A DNA stretch of 37,638 nucleotides from Caldovatus sediminis. GTDB taxonomy: Bacteria; Pseudomonadota; Alphaproteobacteria; Acetobacterales; Acetobacteraceae. The stretch is from contig NZ_BMKS01000014.1 of NCBI RefSeq assembly GCF_014644455.1, forward strand, positions 74,642-112,279, read 5' to 3'. The notes under the pieces are model-generated. The model did no database searches and was not told the origin of the DNA. It worked only from the letters and a program-made list of their open reading frames with translations. Below, in pieces: positions 1 to 7,700 of this stretch (positions are counted from its first letter, which is position 1; each line of letters begins with the position of its first letter). The translations under genes were made by a program, and so were the position numbers.

Positions 1-405
1 CCAGCCCGCCTTGCCGACGTCGCCCTTGCTCCAGCCGCCCGAGAGGTCCTTGTCCTCGTACTTGATGCCGCAGATCTCGCCGTAGCGGGCGTTGAAGAAG
101 TCGTTGCCCTTGGCGTCCGCGCCGGCGAGGTGCACGCCGATGGTCGCCGCGGCGGTCGCGTACCAGTTGCCGTCCGGCCCGTCCGCGTCCTCGACGACGA
201 CGTAATGGCCCTCGTACAGGTCGGTGAAGCGGTATTTCCCGTACTGGTCGGTCGTCGTCTGCGCGACGAAGGTGTCGACCCCCTCGGTGTAGACGCCGTC
301 CTCGTCGACGTCGCTGTAGAGGTAGATGGTCCAGCCCGCCTTCGCGACGTCGGCCGCGGAGTGGTCGCCCGAGAGGTCCTTGTCCTCGTACTTGGTCCCG
401 CAGAT
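1..405 (-). repeat. Tandem SdrD_B-type coding repeat, 330-bp period
   Basis: Unit 1 covers 405-76 and unit 2 starts at 75 and runs off the edge. Both begin with Ile-Cys-Gly-x-Lys-Tyr-Glu-Asp-Lys-Asp-Leu-Ser-Gly and continue to Val-x-Lys-Ala-Gly-Trp. The DNA is nearly identical over the first ~40 bases and diverges between, so this is an in-frame domain duplication of exactly 110 codons. More copies may follow outside the window. Confidence 0.85.
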
Positions 406-933
406 GTCGTAGACCCTCGGCCACTCGCCCTCGAGCTTGCAGGACCCCTCGCGACTGCCGCCGATCTCACCGACGCTGGTGAGCCGCAGGCCGAAGGTCG
501 CGTCCTGCAGGTCGGCGAGCGTCAGGCCGAGGAGGGTGAAGCTGACCTTCTGGAAGTCCCCCTTGCCGGCGCCGATGCCCGCCTCGCCGAACTGCATCCC
601 GACGTCGTAGACGTCGGGGTTGACGTTGCTCGGCGGATCGTTGGCCGAGCTGACATCGTCGTCTCCCTTGACCAGGTTCAGGTCGAGCGAGGTCTCCTGG
701 CCGCCGATCGTCCAGCCCTTTCCGCCGGTGATGGCGAGGTTCGGGATCACGCCCTCCTGGCTGTCCGGGAAGTTGATGTAGAAGGCGAGGATGTCCGCGA
801 TCGGGTCGCCGGTCTGGCCGCCACTGACGACCTCGAGCGTGAACTGGAGGCCGGCCTCGGTCTGGATCACCGTGACCTTCACGTCGGGGCAGCCGTCCTC
901 GCCCGTCGAGCCGTGGATCGTGAACTCAACCAT
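1..933 (-). CDS. SdrD/Cna-B-like repeat protein, C-terminus outside the window
   Basis: Open for 311 codons from an ATG at 933 to the left edge without a stop. A strong Shine-Dalgarno (GGAGGAGA, plus-strand 941-948) lies 7 bases upstream of the ATG. The first ~175 residues form an acidic beta-rich domain that I do not recognise. From about residue 177 there is a 110-residue unit starting ICGTKYEDKDLSG and containing DVDEDGVYTEGVDT and YGKYRFTDLYEGHYVVVED, typical of SdrD_B/Cna-B carboxypeptidase-like sandwich domains of surface proteins. A second copy begins at base 75. No Sec signal peptide is visible at the N-terminus, so if it is exported a type I (RTX-like) route with a C-terminal signal beyond the window is plausible; that is inference. 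Domain class is fairly sure, biological role unknown. Confidence 0.85.
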   Translation of the reverse strand, partial: MVEFTIHGSTGEDGCPDVKVTVIQTEAGLQFTLEVVSGGQTGDPIADILAFYINFPDSQEGVIPNLAITGGKGWTIGGQETSLDLNLVKGDDDVSSANDPPSNVNPDVYDVGMQFGEAGIGAGKGDFQKVSFTLLGLTLADLQDATFGLRLTSVGEIGGSREGSCKLEGEWPRVYDICGTKYEDKDLSGDHSAADVAKAGWTIYLYSDVDEDGVYTEGVDTFVAQTTTDQYGKYRFTDLYEGHYVVVEDADGPDGNWYATAAATIGVHLAGADAKGNDFFNARYGEICGIKYEDKDLSGGWSKGDVGKAGW

Positions 934-1902
934 TTCCTAGTCTCCTCCGGGGGGTGAGGGAGTCTCGACGGTCAAGAAAGACGGCCTGGCGCGGATCTGT
1001 CGGCATCGGGGCGTCGCCGGCGCGCGGTCCATGCCGCGGGCCGGGCCGGGATGCCGGCGCGGGGTTGCGCCCCCTCCTCGCCCGGCCGCCGCTTCCGGTG
1101 GAAGCGCGTTCGTCCTGCGACCGGCCCGGCGGCGCTCGGGACACGCAATGGGCGTCGGGCGCGGGAACGCCTGCACATCCCGATCCTCTCCCTTGCTCGT
1201 CATGGCGCCAGAATGAACGTAGGATTTGAATAAATCGAGTTCACAATAAAGAGAAGCTCGAGCGACGGCCCGCAATGAACCAAAGTCGCAACACTTTGTC
1301 GTCGAGATTCCCGCCAGGCAGAAAATAATACGGAACACACAACTTCATGGGGAGTGGAATTGGCGTTCATGCGACTTCCGGATGAGCGCCGGGAAGAGCC
1401 CCGTTCTCTCATCGGGAGCGGCGCGCGCGACGCGTTTCCCGCGGGCCGACCCATACCGCCTGGGCTGTGGCCGGCGCCCGGAACAATCGGCAATGGCGGA
1501 GGCGCCCCGGATGCGCGGTCGCGGGCGATTACCGGCGGGCTCCTCGCCGCATGCGGGTGGTCCTTCCCGGTGCCGGGCCGCCGGCGCGGCGCAGCGGGTG
1601 GTGCAATTCGCGCCGAACGCGGAATCGGGCGGGTGTCGCGGGCAATGTGTCAGGATGGCGGCCCACGGCTGCCCGGGCCGCGGGCGATCAGGCGTGGTTG
1701 CCGTCAGCCGTCGCGGCGGGCCCCCCTGTCCGACCGGCCGGATGTGCGCGGCACGCCCCTCCCGTGCCCGGCCGAGCCTCGCGCGCCGCGCCGCTTCGCC
1801 GGCCATCGAATGCTGGGCAGGCCGGCCCGGCGCAACCGGCGCCCCGTGAGGGGACGCGCCGCATCGCCGCGAGGCGCGGGCGCGTTCCGCGCGCCGTCCG
1901 GC
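934..1902. other. Long intergenic region without a convincing gene
   Basis: About 970 bases lie between the start of the repeat protein and the grpE stop. Open frames on both strands here are Arg/Pro-rich and lack recognisable domains or paired Shine-Dalgarno sites, so I call none of them. The stretch 1201-1350 is much richer in A+T than its surroundings and probably holds the upstream control region of the minus-strand repeat-protein gene. The rest (1350-1900) is GC-rich with no feature I can support. Confidence 0.6.
1201..1350 (-). promoter_or_regulatory. AT-rich upstream region of the repeat-protein gene
   Basis: Roughly half of these bases are A or T, against about a quarter in the window as a whole. 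Such islands in GC-rich genomes commonly hold promoters or binding sites for H-NS/MucR-type silencers. Read on the minus strand there are TTGTGA- and TTGCGA-type hexamers, but no -10 partner at 16-18 bases is convincing, so I do not place a promoter. The distance to the ATG at 933 would give a leader of about 250 bases or more. Confidence 0.35.
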
Positions 1903-2604
1903 TCAGGCCCGCGGCGAGTCGCCCCCGGGCTTGCCGGCGTCGCCGCCGCGGCTTCCCGCCACCACCACCATCGCGGGCTTCAGCAGGCGCCCGTGCAGCG
2001 TCCAGGCCGGGGTCCAGGCCTGCAGCACCGTGCCGGGCTCCACCCCCTCGGGTGCCGGCTGCTCCGCCATGGCCTGGTGCAGCTCGGGATCGAAGGGCCT
2101 GCCCTGCGCCTCCACCCGCACCACGCCGTTGCGCTCGAGCATGGCGAGGAAGCTGCGCTCCACCTCCTCGAACCCGCCGCGCAGCGTGCGCAGGAGCTCC
2201 GGCTCGTGCTCCGTCGGCGGCGGCAGCGACTCGAGGCCGCGGCGCAGGTTCTCCGCCGCCTCCACGACCTCGCGCGCGAACTTCTGGATGGCGTAGTTGC
2301 GCGCGTCCTCGACCTCGCGCCGGGTGCGGGCGCGCAGGTTCTGCAGTTCCGCCTCGGCCCGCAGCCAGCGGTCCTTCAGCGCGGCATTCTCGGCCTCGAG
2401 CGCGGCGATGCGATCGGCCATGCTCGCGGCACCCGGCGGCTGGCCGGCTTCCTCCGTCCGCGCCGTGGCGGCGTCGCCAGGGCCACGCGCGGTGCCGCCG
2501 CCCGGCGCCGGCACCTCGTCCCGGGCGGCCGTCAGCCCCCGCGCGTCTGCCTGGCCCGACAGCGGGGCGGCAGCGGGCGTGGTTTCGGTGTGGTCGTTCT
2601 TCAT
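1903..2604 (-). CDS. grpE: Nucleotide exchange factor GrpE
   Basis: A 233-residue protein with the GrpE plan: a disordered Pro/Ala-rich N-terminus (about 1-60), a long coiled coil containing RIAALEAENAALKDRW and RREVEDARNYAIQKFAREVV, then the C-terminal beta domain with the signature FDPELHQAM. GrpE is a cytosolic homodimer that drives ADP release from DnaK. The ATG at 2604 is chosen because the longer open frame upstream is low-complexity and the MKNDHTE start fits the family; no strong Shine-Dalgarno is visible. It is divergent from murJ and separate from dnaK/dnaJ and hrcA, which are not in this window. The N-terminal extension is longer than in E. coli GrpE, as is common in Acetobacteraceae. 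Confidence 0.95.
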   Translation of the reverse strand: MKNDHTETTPAAAPLSGQADARGLTAARDEVPAPGGGTARGPGDAATARTEEAGQPPGAASMADRIAALEAENAALKDRWLRAEAELQNLRARTRREVEDARNYAIQKFAREVVEAAENLRRGLESLPPPTEHEPELLRTLRGGFEEVERSFLAMLERNGVVRVEAQGRPFDPELHQAMAEQPAPEGVEPGTVLQAWTPAWTLHGRLLKPAMVVVAGSRGGDAGKPGGDSPRA

Positions 2605-2658
2605 GTGCCGACTTCGGAAAAAGGGGGTGCGGCCTCGCGGGCCGCGGCTCGCGCCACC

Positions 2659-2687
2659 ACCTAGGCGCGCGGGGCCCGCCGGGCAAG
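2659..2687 (-). promoter_or_regulatory. Weak candidate heat-shock-type promoter for grpE
   Basis: On the minus strand CTTGCCC (2687-2681) resembles the sigma-32 -35 element. It is followed after 15 bases by CCTAGGT (2665-2659), a poor match to the CCCCAT-type -10. It would give a leader of about 45 bases. Suggestive only, mainly because grpE is normally heat-shock controlled. Confidence 0.2.
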
Positions 2688-2740
2688 CCGACGCTGCCCC
2701 GGCGCCGGCCGCGGCCCCCCCCGGGCGGGCGCAAATCCGC

Positions 2741-2768
2741 TTGGGTCCCGGCCGGGCGCACGCTAATC
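2741..2768 (+). promoter_or_regulatory. Candidate promoter for murJ
   Basis: TTGGGT at 2741-2746 and CTAATC at 2763-2768 are separated by 16 bases. Transcription would begin at about 2775, essentially at the murJ ATG (2776), which has no Shine-Dalgarno. A leaderless or nearly leaderless transcript is therefore possible. Match quality is modest. Confidence 0.25.
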
Positions 2769-2775
2769 CGCCCCG

Positions 2776-4359
2776 ATGCTCCGCAGCGTCCTCACCGTCG
2801 GCGGCTGGACCATGGCCAGCCGCGTCCTCGGATTCGCGCGCGACATGCTGATCGCGCACCGGCTCGGCGCCGGACCGGTGGCGGATGCCTTCTTCGTCGC
2901 CCTGCAGCTCCCCAACCTGTTCCGCCGCCTATTCGGCGAGGGCGCTTTCAACGCCGCCTTCGTCCCGGCCTTCGCCGGCGCGCTGGCGCGGCAGGGGCGC
3001 GCCGCCGCGCAGGACCTCGCCGAGCGCATGGCCGGCCTGCTCGCGCTCTGGCTCGCCCTGCTCACCGGGCTCGGCCTGCTGTTCACGCCGCAGCTCCTCG
3101 CCGTGCTGGTGCCCGGCTTCCTCGACCGGCCGGAGAAGTTCGCGCTCACCGTCGAGCTGGCGCGGATCACCCTGCCCTATCTCTGGTTCATCTGCCTCAC
3201 CGCCCTGGTCGGCGGCGTGCTGAACGGGCTGGACCGCTTCGCCGCGGCGGCCGCCGCGCCGGTGCTGTTCAACCTGCTCTCGATGGCGGCGCTGCTCGCC
3301 CTCACTCCCTACGTCGCGACCCCTGCGCACGCGCTGGCCTGGGGCGTGGCGGCCTCGGGCGTGGCGCAGCTCCTGCTGGTGGCGATCGCCGCCCGCCAGG
3401 CGGGCATGGCGCTGAACCTGCTGCGCCGGCCGCGCCTCACCCCGCCGGTGCGCGAGGTGCTGCGCCGGATGGTGCCGGGGCTGATCGGCGGCGGGGCGGT
3501 CAACATCAACCTGTTCGTCGCGACGCTGGTCGCCTCGCTGCTGCCCACCGGGGCGGTGTCCTACCTCTACTATGCGGACCGGGTGGGGCAGTTGCCGCTC
3601 GGCGTGATCGGCGCGGCGGTCGGCACCGCGCTGCTGCCGATGCTCTCGCGCCACGTGCGGGGCGGCCGGCCCCTCGCCGCGCACCGCGCCACCAACCGCG
3701 CGGTCGAGCTGTCGCTGCTGTTCACCCTGCCGGCGGCCGCGGGGCTCGCGGTGCTGGCGCAGCCGATCGTGGCGGCGCTGTTCGAGCGCGGCGCGTTCGA
3801 CGCCGCGGCCACGCGCGCCACGGTGGCGGCGCTCGTCGCCTATGCCGGCGGGCTGCCGGCCTTCGTGCTGGTCAAGGTGTTCGCCCCGGGCTTCTTCGCC
3901 CGCGGCGACACGACGACGCCGGTCGCGGTCGGGATCGGCGCGATGGCGGCGAACCTGCTCCTGAACCTCGCCCTGGTCTGGCCGCTCGCGCATGTCGGCA
4001 TCGCGCTGGCGACCTCGCTCGCCGCCTGGGGCAACGCGCTGGCCCTGGCGGCGCTGCTCGCGCGGCGGCGGCGGCTGGTGCTGGACCGGCGGGCGCGGCG
4101 GCGGCTGCCGCGCCTCGCGGCCGCGGCGGTGGCGATGGCGGCACTGCTGGCGCTGGCCGCGCCGGCGCTCTCCGCCGAGGCGGGGGCGGGCGGCGTGGCG
4201 CGCGTGGCGGCGCTCGCTCTGCTGGTGGCGCTCGGCGCCGGCGCCTACGGCGCGCTCGTCCTGGCGCTCGGCGCGGTGGCGCCGGCCGAGCTCCGCGCGC
4301 TGCTGCGCCGGCGCGGCGCGGGCGCCGCCGCCGCGCCGGCGGCCGCGGCGGCGCCGTGA
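2776..4359 (+). CDS. murJ: Lipid II flippase MurJ (MviN family)
   Basis: A 527-residue polytopic inner-membrane protein of usual MurJ length. It opens with the family hallmark SRVLGFARDMLIAHRLG and DAFFVALQLPNLFRRLFGEG, then AFNAAFVPAF, and contains repeated hydrophobic helices consistent with 14 transmembrane segments of the MOP exporter superfamily. MurJ flips undecaprenyl-linked lipid II across the inner membrane for peptidoglycan synthesis. ATG 2776 is the only start that keeps the conserved N-terminus intact. The last ~100 residues are Ala/Arg-rich with a long Ala/Pro tail, a low-complexity extension. The gene stands alone, divergent from grpE and 115 bases upstream of an unrelated gene. 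Confidence 0.95.
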   Translation: MLRSVLTVGGWTMASRVLGFARDMLIAHRLGAGPVADAFFVALQLPNLFRRLFGEGAFNAAFVPAFAGALARQGRAAAQDLAERMAGLLALWLALLTGLGLLFTPQLLAVLVPGFLDRPEKFALTVELARITLPYLWFICLTALVGGVLNGLDRFAAAAAAPVLFNLLSMAALLALTPYVATPAHALAWGVAASGVAQLLLVAIAARQAGMALNLLRRPRLTPPVREVLRRMVPGLIGGGAVNINLFVATLVASLLPTGAVSYLYYADRVGQLPLGVIGAAVGTALLPMLSRHVRGGRPLAAHRATNRAVELSLLFTLPAAAGLAVLAQPIVAALFERGAFDAAATRATVAALVAYAGGLPAFVLVKVFAPGFFARGDTTTPVAVGIGAMAANLLLNLALVWPLAHVGIALATSLAAWGNALALAALLARRRRLVLDRRARRRLPRLAAAAVAMAALLALAAPALSAEAGAGGVARVAALALLVALGAGAYGALVLALGAVAPAELRALLRRRGAGAAAAPAAAAAP

Positions 4360-4474
4360 CCATGGCCGGGCGCCGCCGCGGGGCCGCGCCGCTCCGCGCG
4401 GCTGACGCCTTGCGGCCGCGCGCGCCGCTTGCCATGCCTCGCGCAACGAGCCGCCCGAGGAGGACCCGCCCGCC

Positions 4475-5185
4475 ATGACCCTCACCCCCGCGCTGCGCGA
4501 CGCCCTCGCCGGCGTCACCACCGCCACCCTCACCACCGTGCTGCTCAAGAAGGGCGTGCGCTCCTGCTACATCCGCGGGGCCCGGCCGCTGGTGCCGGGC
4601 ACCGCCGGGCGCCGCGTCGTCGGCCCCGCCTTCACCCTGCGCTTCACCCCCGCGCGCGAGGACCTGGCCACGGTCGAGAGCTGGTCCTCCCCCCGCTCCA
4701 CCCGCGCCGCGATCGAGGAGATGCCGGAGGGCTGCGTCGCCGTGGCCGACGCCATGGGCGTGAGCGACGCCGGCATCTTCGGCGACATCCTCTGCGCCCG
4801 CATGGCGAAGCGCGGCGTCGCCGGCCTGGTGACCGACGGCATGGTGCGCGACGGCGCCGGCGTGATCGCCACCGGCCTGCCGGTGTTCTGCCAGGGCCAC
4901 GTCGCCCCGGCCTCGGTGGCGAGCCTCAACTTCGTCGGCTGGCAGGAGACGATCGGCTGCGGCGGCGTCACCGTCGTCCCCGGCGACACCATCGTGGCGG
5001 ATGCCGACGGCGCCGTGGTGATCCCGGCCGCGCTGGCCGAGGCGGTCGCCGAGGCGGCGGTCGAGCAGGAACGGCTGGAGGCCTGGATCATGCGCGAGGT
5101 CGAGAAGGGCGCGCGCCTCCCCGGTCTCTACCCGCCGAATGCCGAGACCAGGGCCCGCTACGAGGCGGAGACGAAGCGCGGCTGA
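4475..5185 (+). CDS. RraA / 4-hydroxy-4-methyl-2-oxoglutarate aldolase family protein
   Basis: A 236-residue protein of the RraA-like fold. It has the conserved segment GDILCARMAKRGVAGLVTDG around residues 103-122, followed by the Arg125-Asp126 pair that in HMG/CHA aldolases binds substrate and assists the metal-dependent retro-aldol or oxaloacetate-decarboxylase reaction. The C-terminus has PGDTIVADADGAVVIP, also typical. A GAGGAGG Shine-Dalgarno lies about 11 bases before the ATG. The family includes class II pyruvate aldolases, oxaloacetate decarboxylases and RNase E regulators, and sequence alone does not decide. The retained Arg-Asp pair and sugar-acid neighbours favour an aldolase/decarboxylase over an RNase regulator. 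Confidence 0.85.
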   Translation: MTLTPALRDALAGVTTATLTTVLLKKGVRSCYIRGARPLVPGTAGRRVVGPAFTLRFTPAREDLATVESWSSPRSTRAAIEEMPEGCVAVADAMGVSDAGIFGDILCARMAKRGVAGLVTDGMVRDGAGVIATGLPVFCQGHVAPASVASLNFVGWQETIGCGGVTVVPGDTIVADADGAVVIPAALAEAVAEAAVEQERLEAWIMREVEKGARLPGLYPPNAETRARYEAETKRG

Positions 5186-5234
5186 CCCCGCCCGCGGGCC
5201 GGCCGTCGAGGCTCCGCGCCCGGTCGTCGGATCC

Positions 5235-5432
5235 TCAGCCGGACGGCTGCCGCGGGCCGTCTTCGCCCGGCTGCGGCCCTTCCTGCGGCGCCGCGCCGGG
5301 CGCCGTGTCGTTGGCCGGCGGCACGCGCTCGACCTCCGCCATCGCGTAGGGGAAAAGGACCAGGCCCAGCAGCCGTCCCTCGATCAGCAGGAAGGCCTCG
5401 GCGTCCCGCCCTTCCTGCTCGTCCTCAGCCAC
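5235..5432 (-). CDS. Small hypothetical protein (65 aa)
   Basis: GTG start at 5432 with GGGAG eight bases upstream. The first half (AEAFLLIEGRLLGLVLFPYA) reads like a folded, conserved-looking segment, and the C-terminal half is Pro/Gly/Gln-rich and probably disordered. It lies between two plus-strand genes in opposite orientation. I do not recognise a family. The Shine-Dalgarno and the non-random N-terminal half are the only support, so it could be spurious. Confidence 0.45.
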   Translation of the reverse strand: MAEDEQEGRDAEAFLLIEGRLLGLVLFPYAMAEVERVPPANDTAPGAAPQEGPQPGEDGPRQPSG

Positions 5433-5707
5433 GTCGTGTGCTCCCGCGTTTGCCGGCGCGCAGATGGAGCGCTGGGGGGATGGATTCCAGGCACGGGACC
5501 GTGCGCCGCGAACCGCGAGGCGTCGCCGCGACGCCGCCGGCGGCGGAACGGTGCCGACCGCGGCGCGCGGTCCGGGGCGGCGCCCGCGCCCCCTCCGCCC
5601 CCGCGCGCCATGGTCCGACGGCAGGAGGGGCAGGTCGGCGGCGATCCCGCGCGGGCGGCCGCCGTGCCTGCTGCTACGCTGCGACCGACGACCAGCGGAG
5701 GAAGCCC

Positions 5708-6550
5708 ATGAGCGCGCCGCCCCCCAAGCCCGTCCTCCTCACCGGCGCCTCCGGCAATCTCGGCCGCATGCTGGCGCGCGAGCTCGGCGCCGCCGGCTGG
5801 ACCCTGCGGCTGACCGACATCGCGCCCTTCCCCGACCCGCTGCCGCCGGGCGCCGTCTTCGTGCGGGCCGACCTCAACGACGGCGTCGCCCTGCTGCGCC
5901 AGGCCGAGGGCTGCGGCGCCCTCCTCCACTTCGGCGGCGTCAGCGTGGAGCGGCCCTTCGAGGAGGTGCTCGGCCCCAACCTGCGCGGCCTCTACCACGT
6001 GTACGAGGCGGCGCGGCGGGAGCGGGCGCGGGTGGTCTTCGCCTCCTCCAACCACGCGATCGGCTTCCACGAGCGCCCGCGGGAGGGCGAGCCGCGGCTC
6101 GACCTCGACTGCGCCTTCCGCCCCGACGGCTACTACGGGCTGTCGAAGGCCTATGGCGAGCTGATGGGCCGGCTCTACTGGGACAAGCACGGGGTCGAGA
6201 ACGTCAACCTGCGCATCGGCTCCTGCTTCCCGAAGCCGACCGACGCGCGGATGCTCGCCACCTGGCTGTCCTATCCGGACCTGGTGCGGCTGGTCGCCGC
6301 CTGCGTCGCCGCGCCGCGCACCGGCCACGCGGTGATCTGGGCCTGCTCCGACAACCCGCGGAGCTTCTGGGGCAGGGACCACCGCGAGCGCATCGGCTGG
6401 CGCCCGCGGGACAGCGCCGAGGCCTACCGCGCCGAGGTCGAGGGCAGGCTCGGCGACCCCGTCGCCGAGCGCTACCAGGGCGGCGCCTACGCCAGCATCG
6501 AGTATTCGCGCGCCGCCCCTTCGCCGCGCGATCCCTTCGCGCTCGAATGA
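5708..6550 (+). CDS. udh: NAD-dependent uronate dehydrogenase
   Basis: A 280-residue extended-SDR protein. The Rossmann motif TGASGNLG is at residues 12-19, the Ser pair in FASSNHAIGF at 113-114, and the catalytic Tyr143-x-x-x-Lys147 in GYYGLSK. It also carries the segments that characterise Agrobacterium-type uronate dehydrogenase: GGVSVERPFEEVL, GLYHVYEAAR, LRIGSCFPKP and DARMLATWLSYPDL. Udh oxidises D-glucuronate or D-galacturonate to the aldarolactone with NAD+, entry to the oxidative uronate route. A GGAGGAAG Shine-Dalgarno just before ATG 5708 decides the start over longer in-frame options. The stop overlaps the next ATG (ATGA), implying translational coupling with the mutarotase-like gene. 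Confidence 0.9.
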   Translation: MSAPPPKPVLLTGASGNLGRMLARELGAAGWTLRLTDIAPFPDPLPPGAVFVRADLNDGVALLRQAEGCGALLHFGGVSVERPFEEVLGPNLRGLYHVYEAARRERARVVFASSNHAIGFHERPREGEPRLDLDCAFRPDGYYGLSKAYGELMGRLYWDKHGVENVNLRIGSCFPKPTDARMLATWLSYPDLVRLVAACVAAPRTGHAVIWACSDNPRSFWGRDHRERIGWRPRDSAEAYRAEVEGRLGDPVAERYQGGAYASIEYSRAAPSPRDPFALE

Positions 6551-7410
6551 GTGCGCCGCCGCTCCGTCTCGCGGCCGGCGACTGGGAGGCGACGCTCCTC
6601 CCCGCGCAGGGCGCGGCCTTCGCGACGCTGCGCCATCGCGGGCGCGACCTGATCCCGCCGGTGCCGCGGGGCGCGGATCCGAACGCCGGCCCCTGGGGCG
6701 CCTTCTGGATGATCCCCTGGGCGAACCGCCTGGACCGTGGACGGCTGCCCTTCGGCGGCCGGGTCCACCGGCTGCCGGTCAATCGCCCCGAGGACGGCAC
6801 CGCGATCCACGGCCTGGCGCGCGACCGGCCCTGGCGGGTGGAGGCCGCGGCGCCGGCGCGCGCCGTGCTGACGCAGGCGCTCGACGAGCCCGGCCTGCCG
6901 TTCCGCTACCTCGCGCGGGTGGAGGTGGCGCTCGCGCCCGGGACGGGAGTCGCGCTCGCCGCCTCGGTCGCCAACGCGGCGGCCGAGCCCCTTCCGTTCG
7001 GACTGGGCTGGCATCCCTTCTTCGCCCGCCCGCCCGGCACGCGCCTCGCGTTCCGCGCCACCGCCATGTTCGGCCGCGACGCGCGGACGCTGCCCGTCGC
7101 GCCCCGCGCCACGACCGGCATCCGGGGCGGCGAGGAGGCCTATGTCGGCCTCGACACGCACTTCTCCGGCTGGGACGGGCGTGCGGAGATCGCCCTCGCC
7201 GACGGTCCGACGCTGCGACTCGTCGCGGACGGCGCCTGGGCCTCCAACCTCCAGGTCTTCGCGCCGCGCGCCACGCCCGTGCTCTGCGTCGAGCCGCAGA
7301 GCCACGTGCCGGATGCGCCGAACCGTCCCGGGTTCGCGGCGCATGGCGCGATGACGGCGCTCGCGCCGGGGAGTGCGATCGCGGGACGGCTCGCGATTTC
7401 CGTCGCCTGA
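6547..7410 (+). CDS. Aldose 1-epimerase family protein (possible uronate mutarotase)
   Basis: A 287-residue galactose-mutarotase-like beta-sandwich protein. Family residues are visible: Asn60-Arg61 in PWANRLDRG, His88 in AIHGLARD, catalytic His156 in GLGWHPFF, and a C-terminal Glu in CVEPQSH acting as general base. It interconverts alpha and beta anomers of aldoses, or in some branches of hexose phosphates or uronates. The ATG overlaps the udh stop by four bases. Since uronate dehydrogenases act on a cyclic anomer, coupling with Udh suggests that uronic acids are its substrate; that is inference from context. It is shorter than GalM and nearer the YeaD/COG2017 types. Confidence 0.88.
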   Translation: MSAPPLRLAAGDWEATLLPAQGAAFATLRHRGRDLIPPVPRGADPNAGPWGAFWMIPWANRLDRGRLPFGGRVHRLPVNRPEDGTAIHGLARDRPWRVEAAAPARAVLTQALDEPGLPFRYLARVEVALAPGTGVALAASVANAAAEPLPFGLGWHPFFARPPGTRLAFRATAMFGRDARTLPVAPRATTGIRGGEEAYVGLDTHFSGWDGRAEIALADGPTLRLVADGAWASNLQVFAPRATPVLCVEPQSHVPDAPNRPGFAAHGAMTALAPGSAIAGRLAISVA

Positions 7411-7700
7411 CCCGCCGCCGCGCGGGAACGCTCGCCATGAGATGACGTTGGCAGCCGCGGAACCGTCACGCGTGTCCGGCGGCACGACGAGGATGGGCGG
7501 CGCGGCGGGCGTGCGGTTCCGATCCGGCGATCCGGGCCTCCGCGACGTGTTCCGCCATCGCCGCGACAGGTCGCGCCGCCGCGTCGGCCCCACGATCGGA
7601 GGGACGACGCCGCGGAGGGCGGCCTCGACCGGCACCGCGCACCGGGAGCGCGGCAGCGGCGGAGCGGCGGCACGCGACCACCAGACAGGAGACGAGTTCC

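Noticed and set aside
937-1338. Minus-strand 133-codon frame upstream of the repeat protein
   Set aside because: Starts inside the AT-rich region with no good Shine-Dalgarno, and turns into Arg/Pro-rich sequence without a recognisable fold.
1467-4478. Long plus-strand open frame (about 1000 codons) over grpE and murJ
   Set aside because: Product is Pro/Arg/Ala low-complexity and overlaps two well-supported genes in other frames.
2929-4548. Minus-strand open frame opposite murJ
   Set aside because: Highly charged Arg/Gln/Glu repeats are the antisense reading of hydrophobic murJ helices; no Shine-Dalgarno or domain.
7411-7700. Minus-strand frames between the mutarotase and H1-like genes
   Set aside because: Only Arg/Pro-rich translations; no match to families I know and no start signals.
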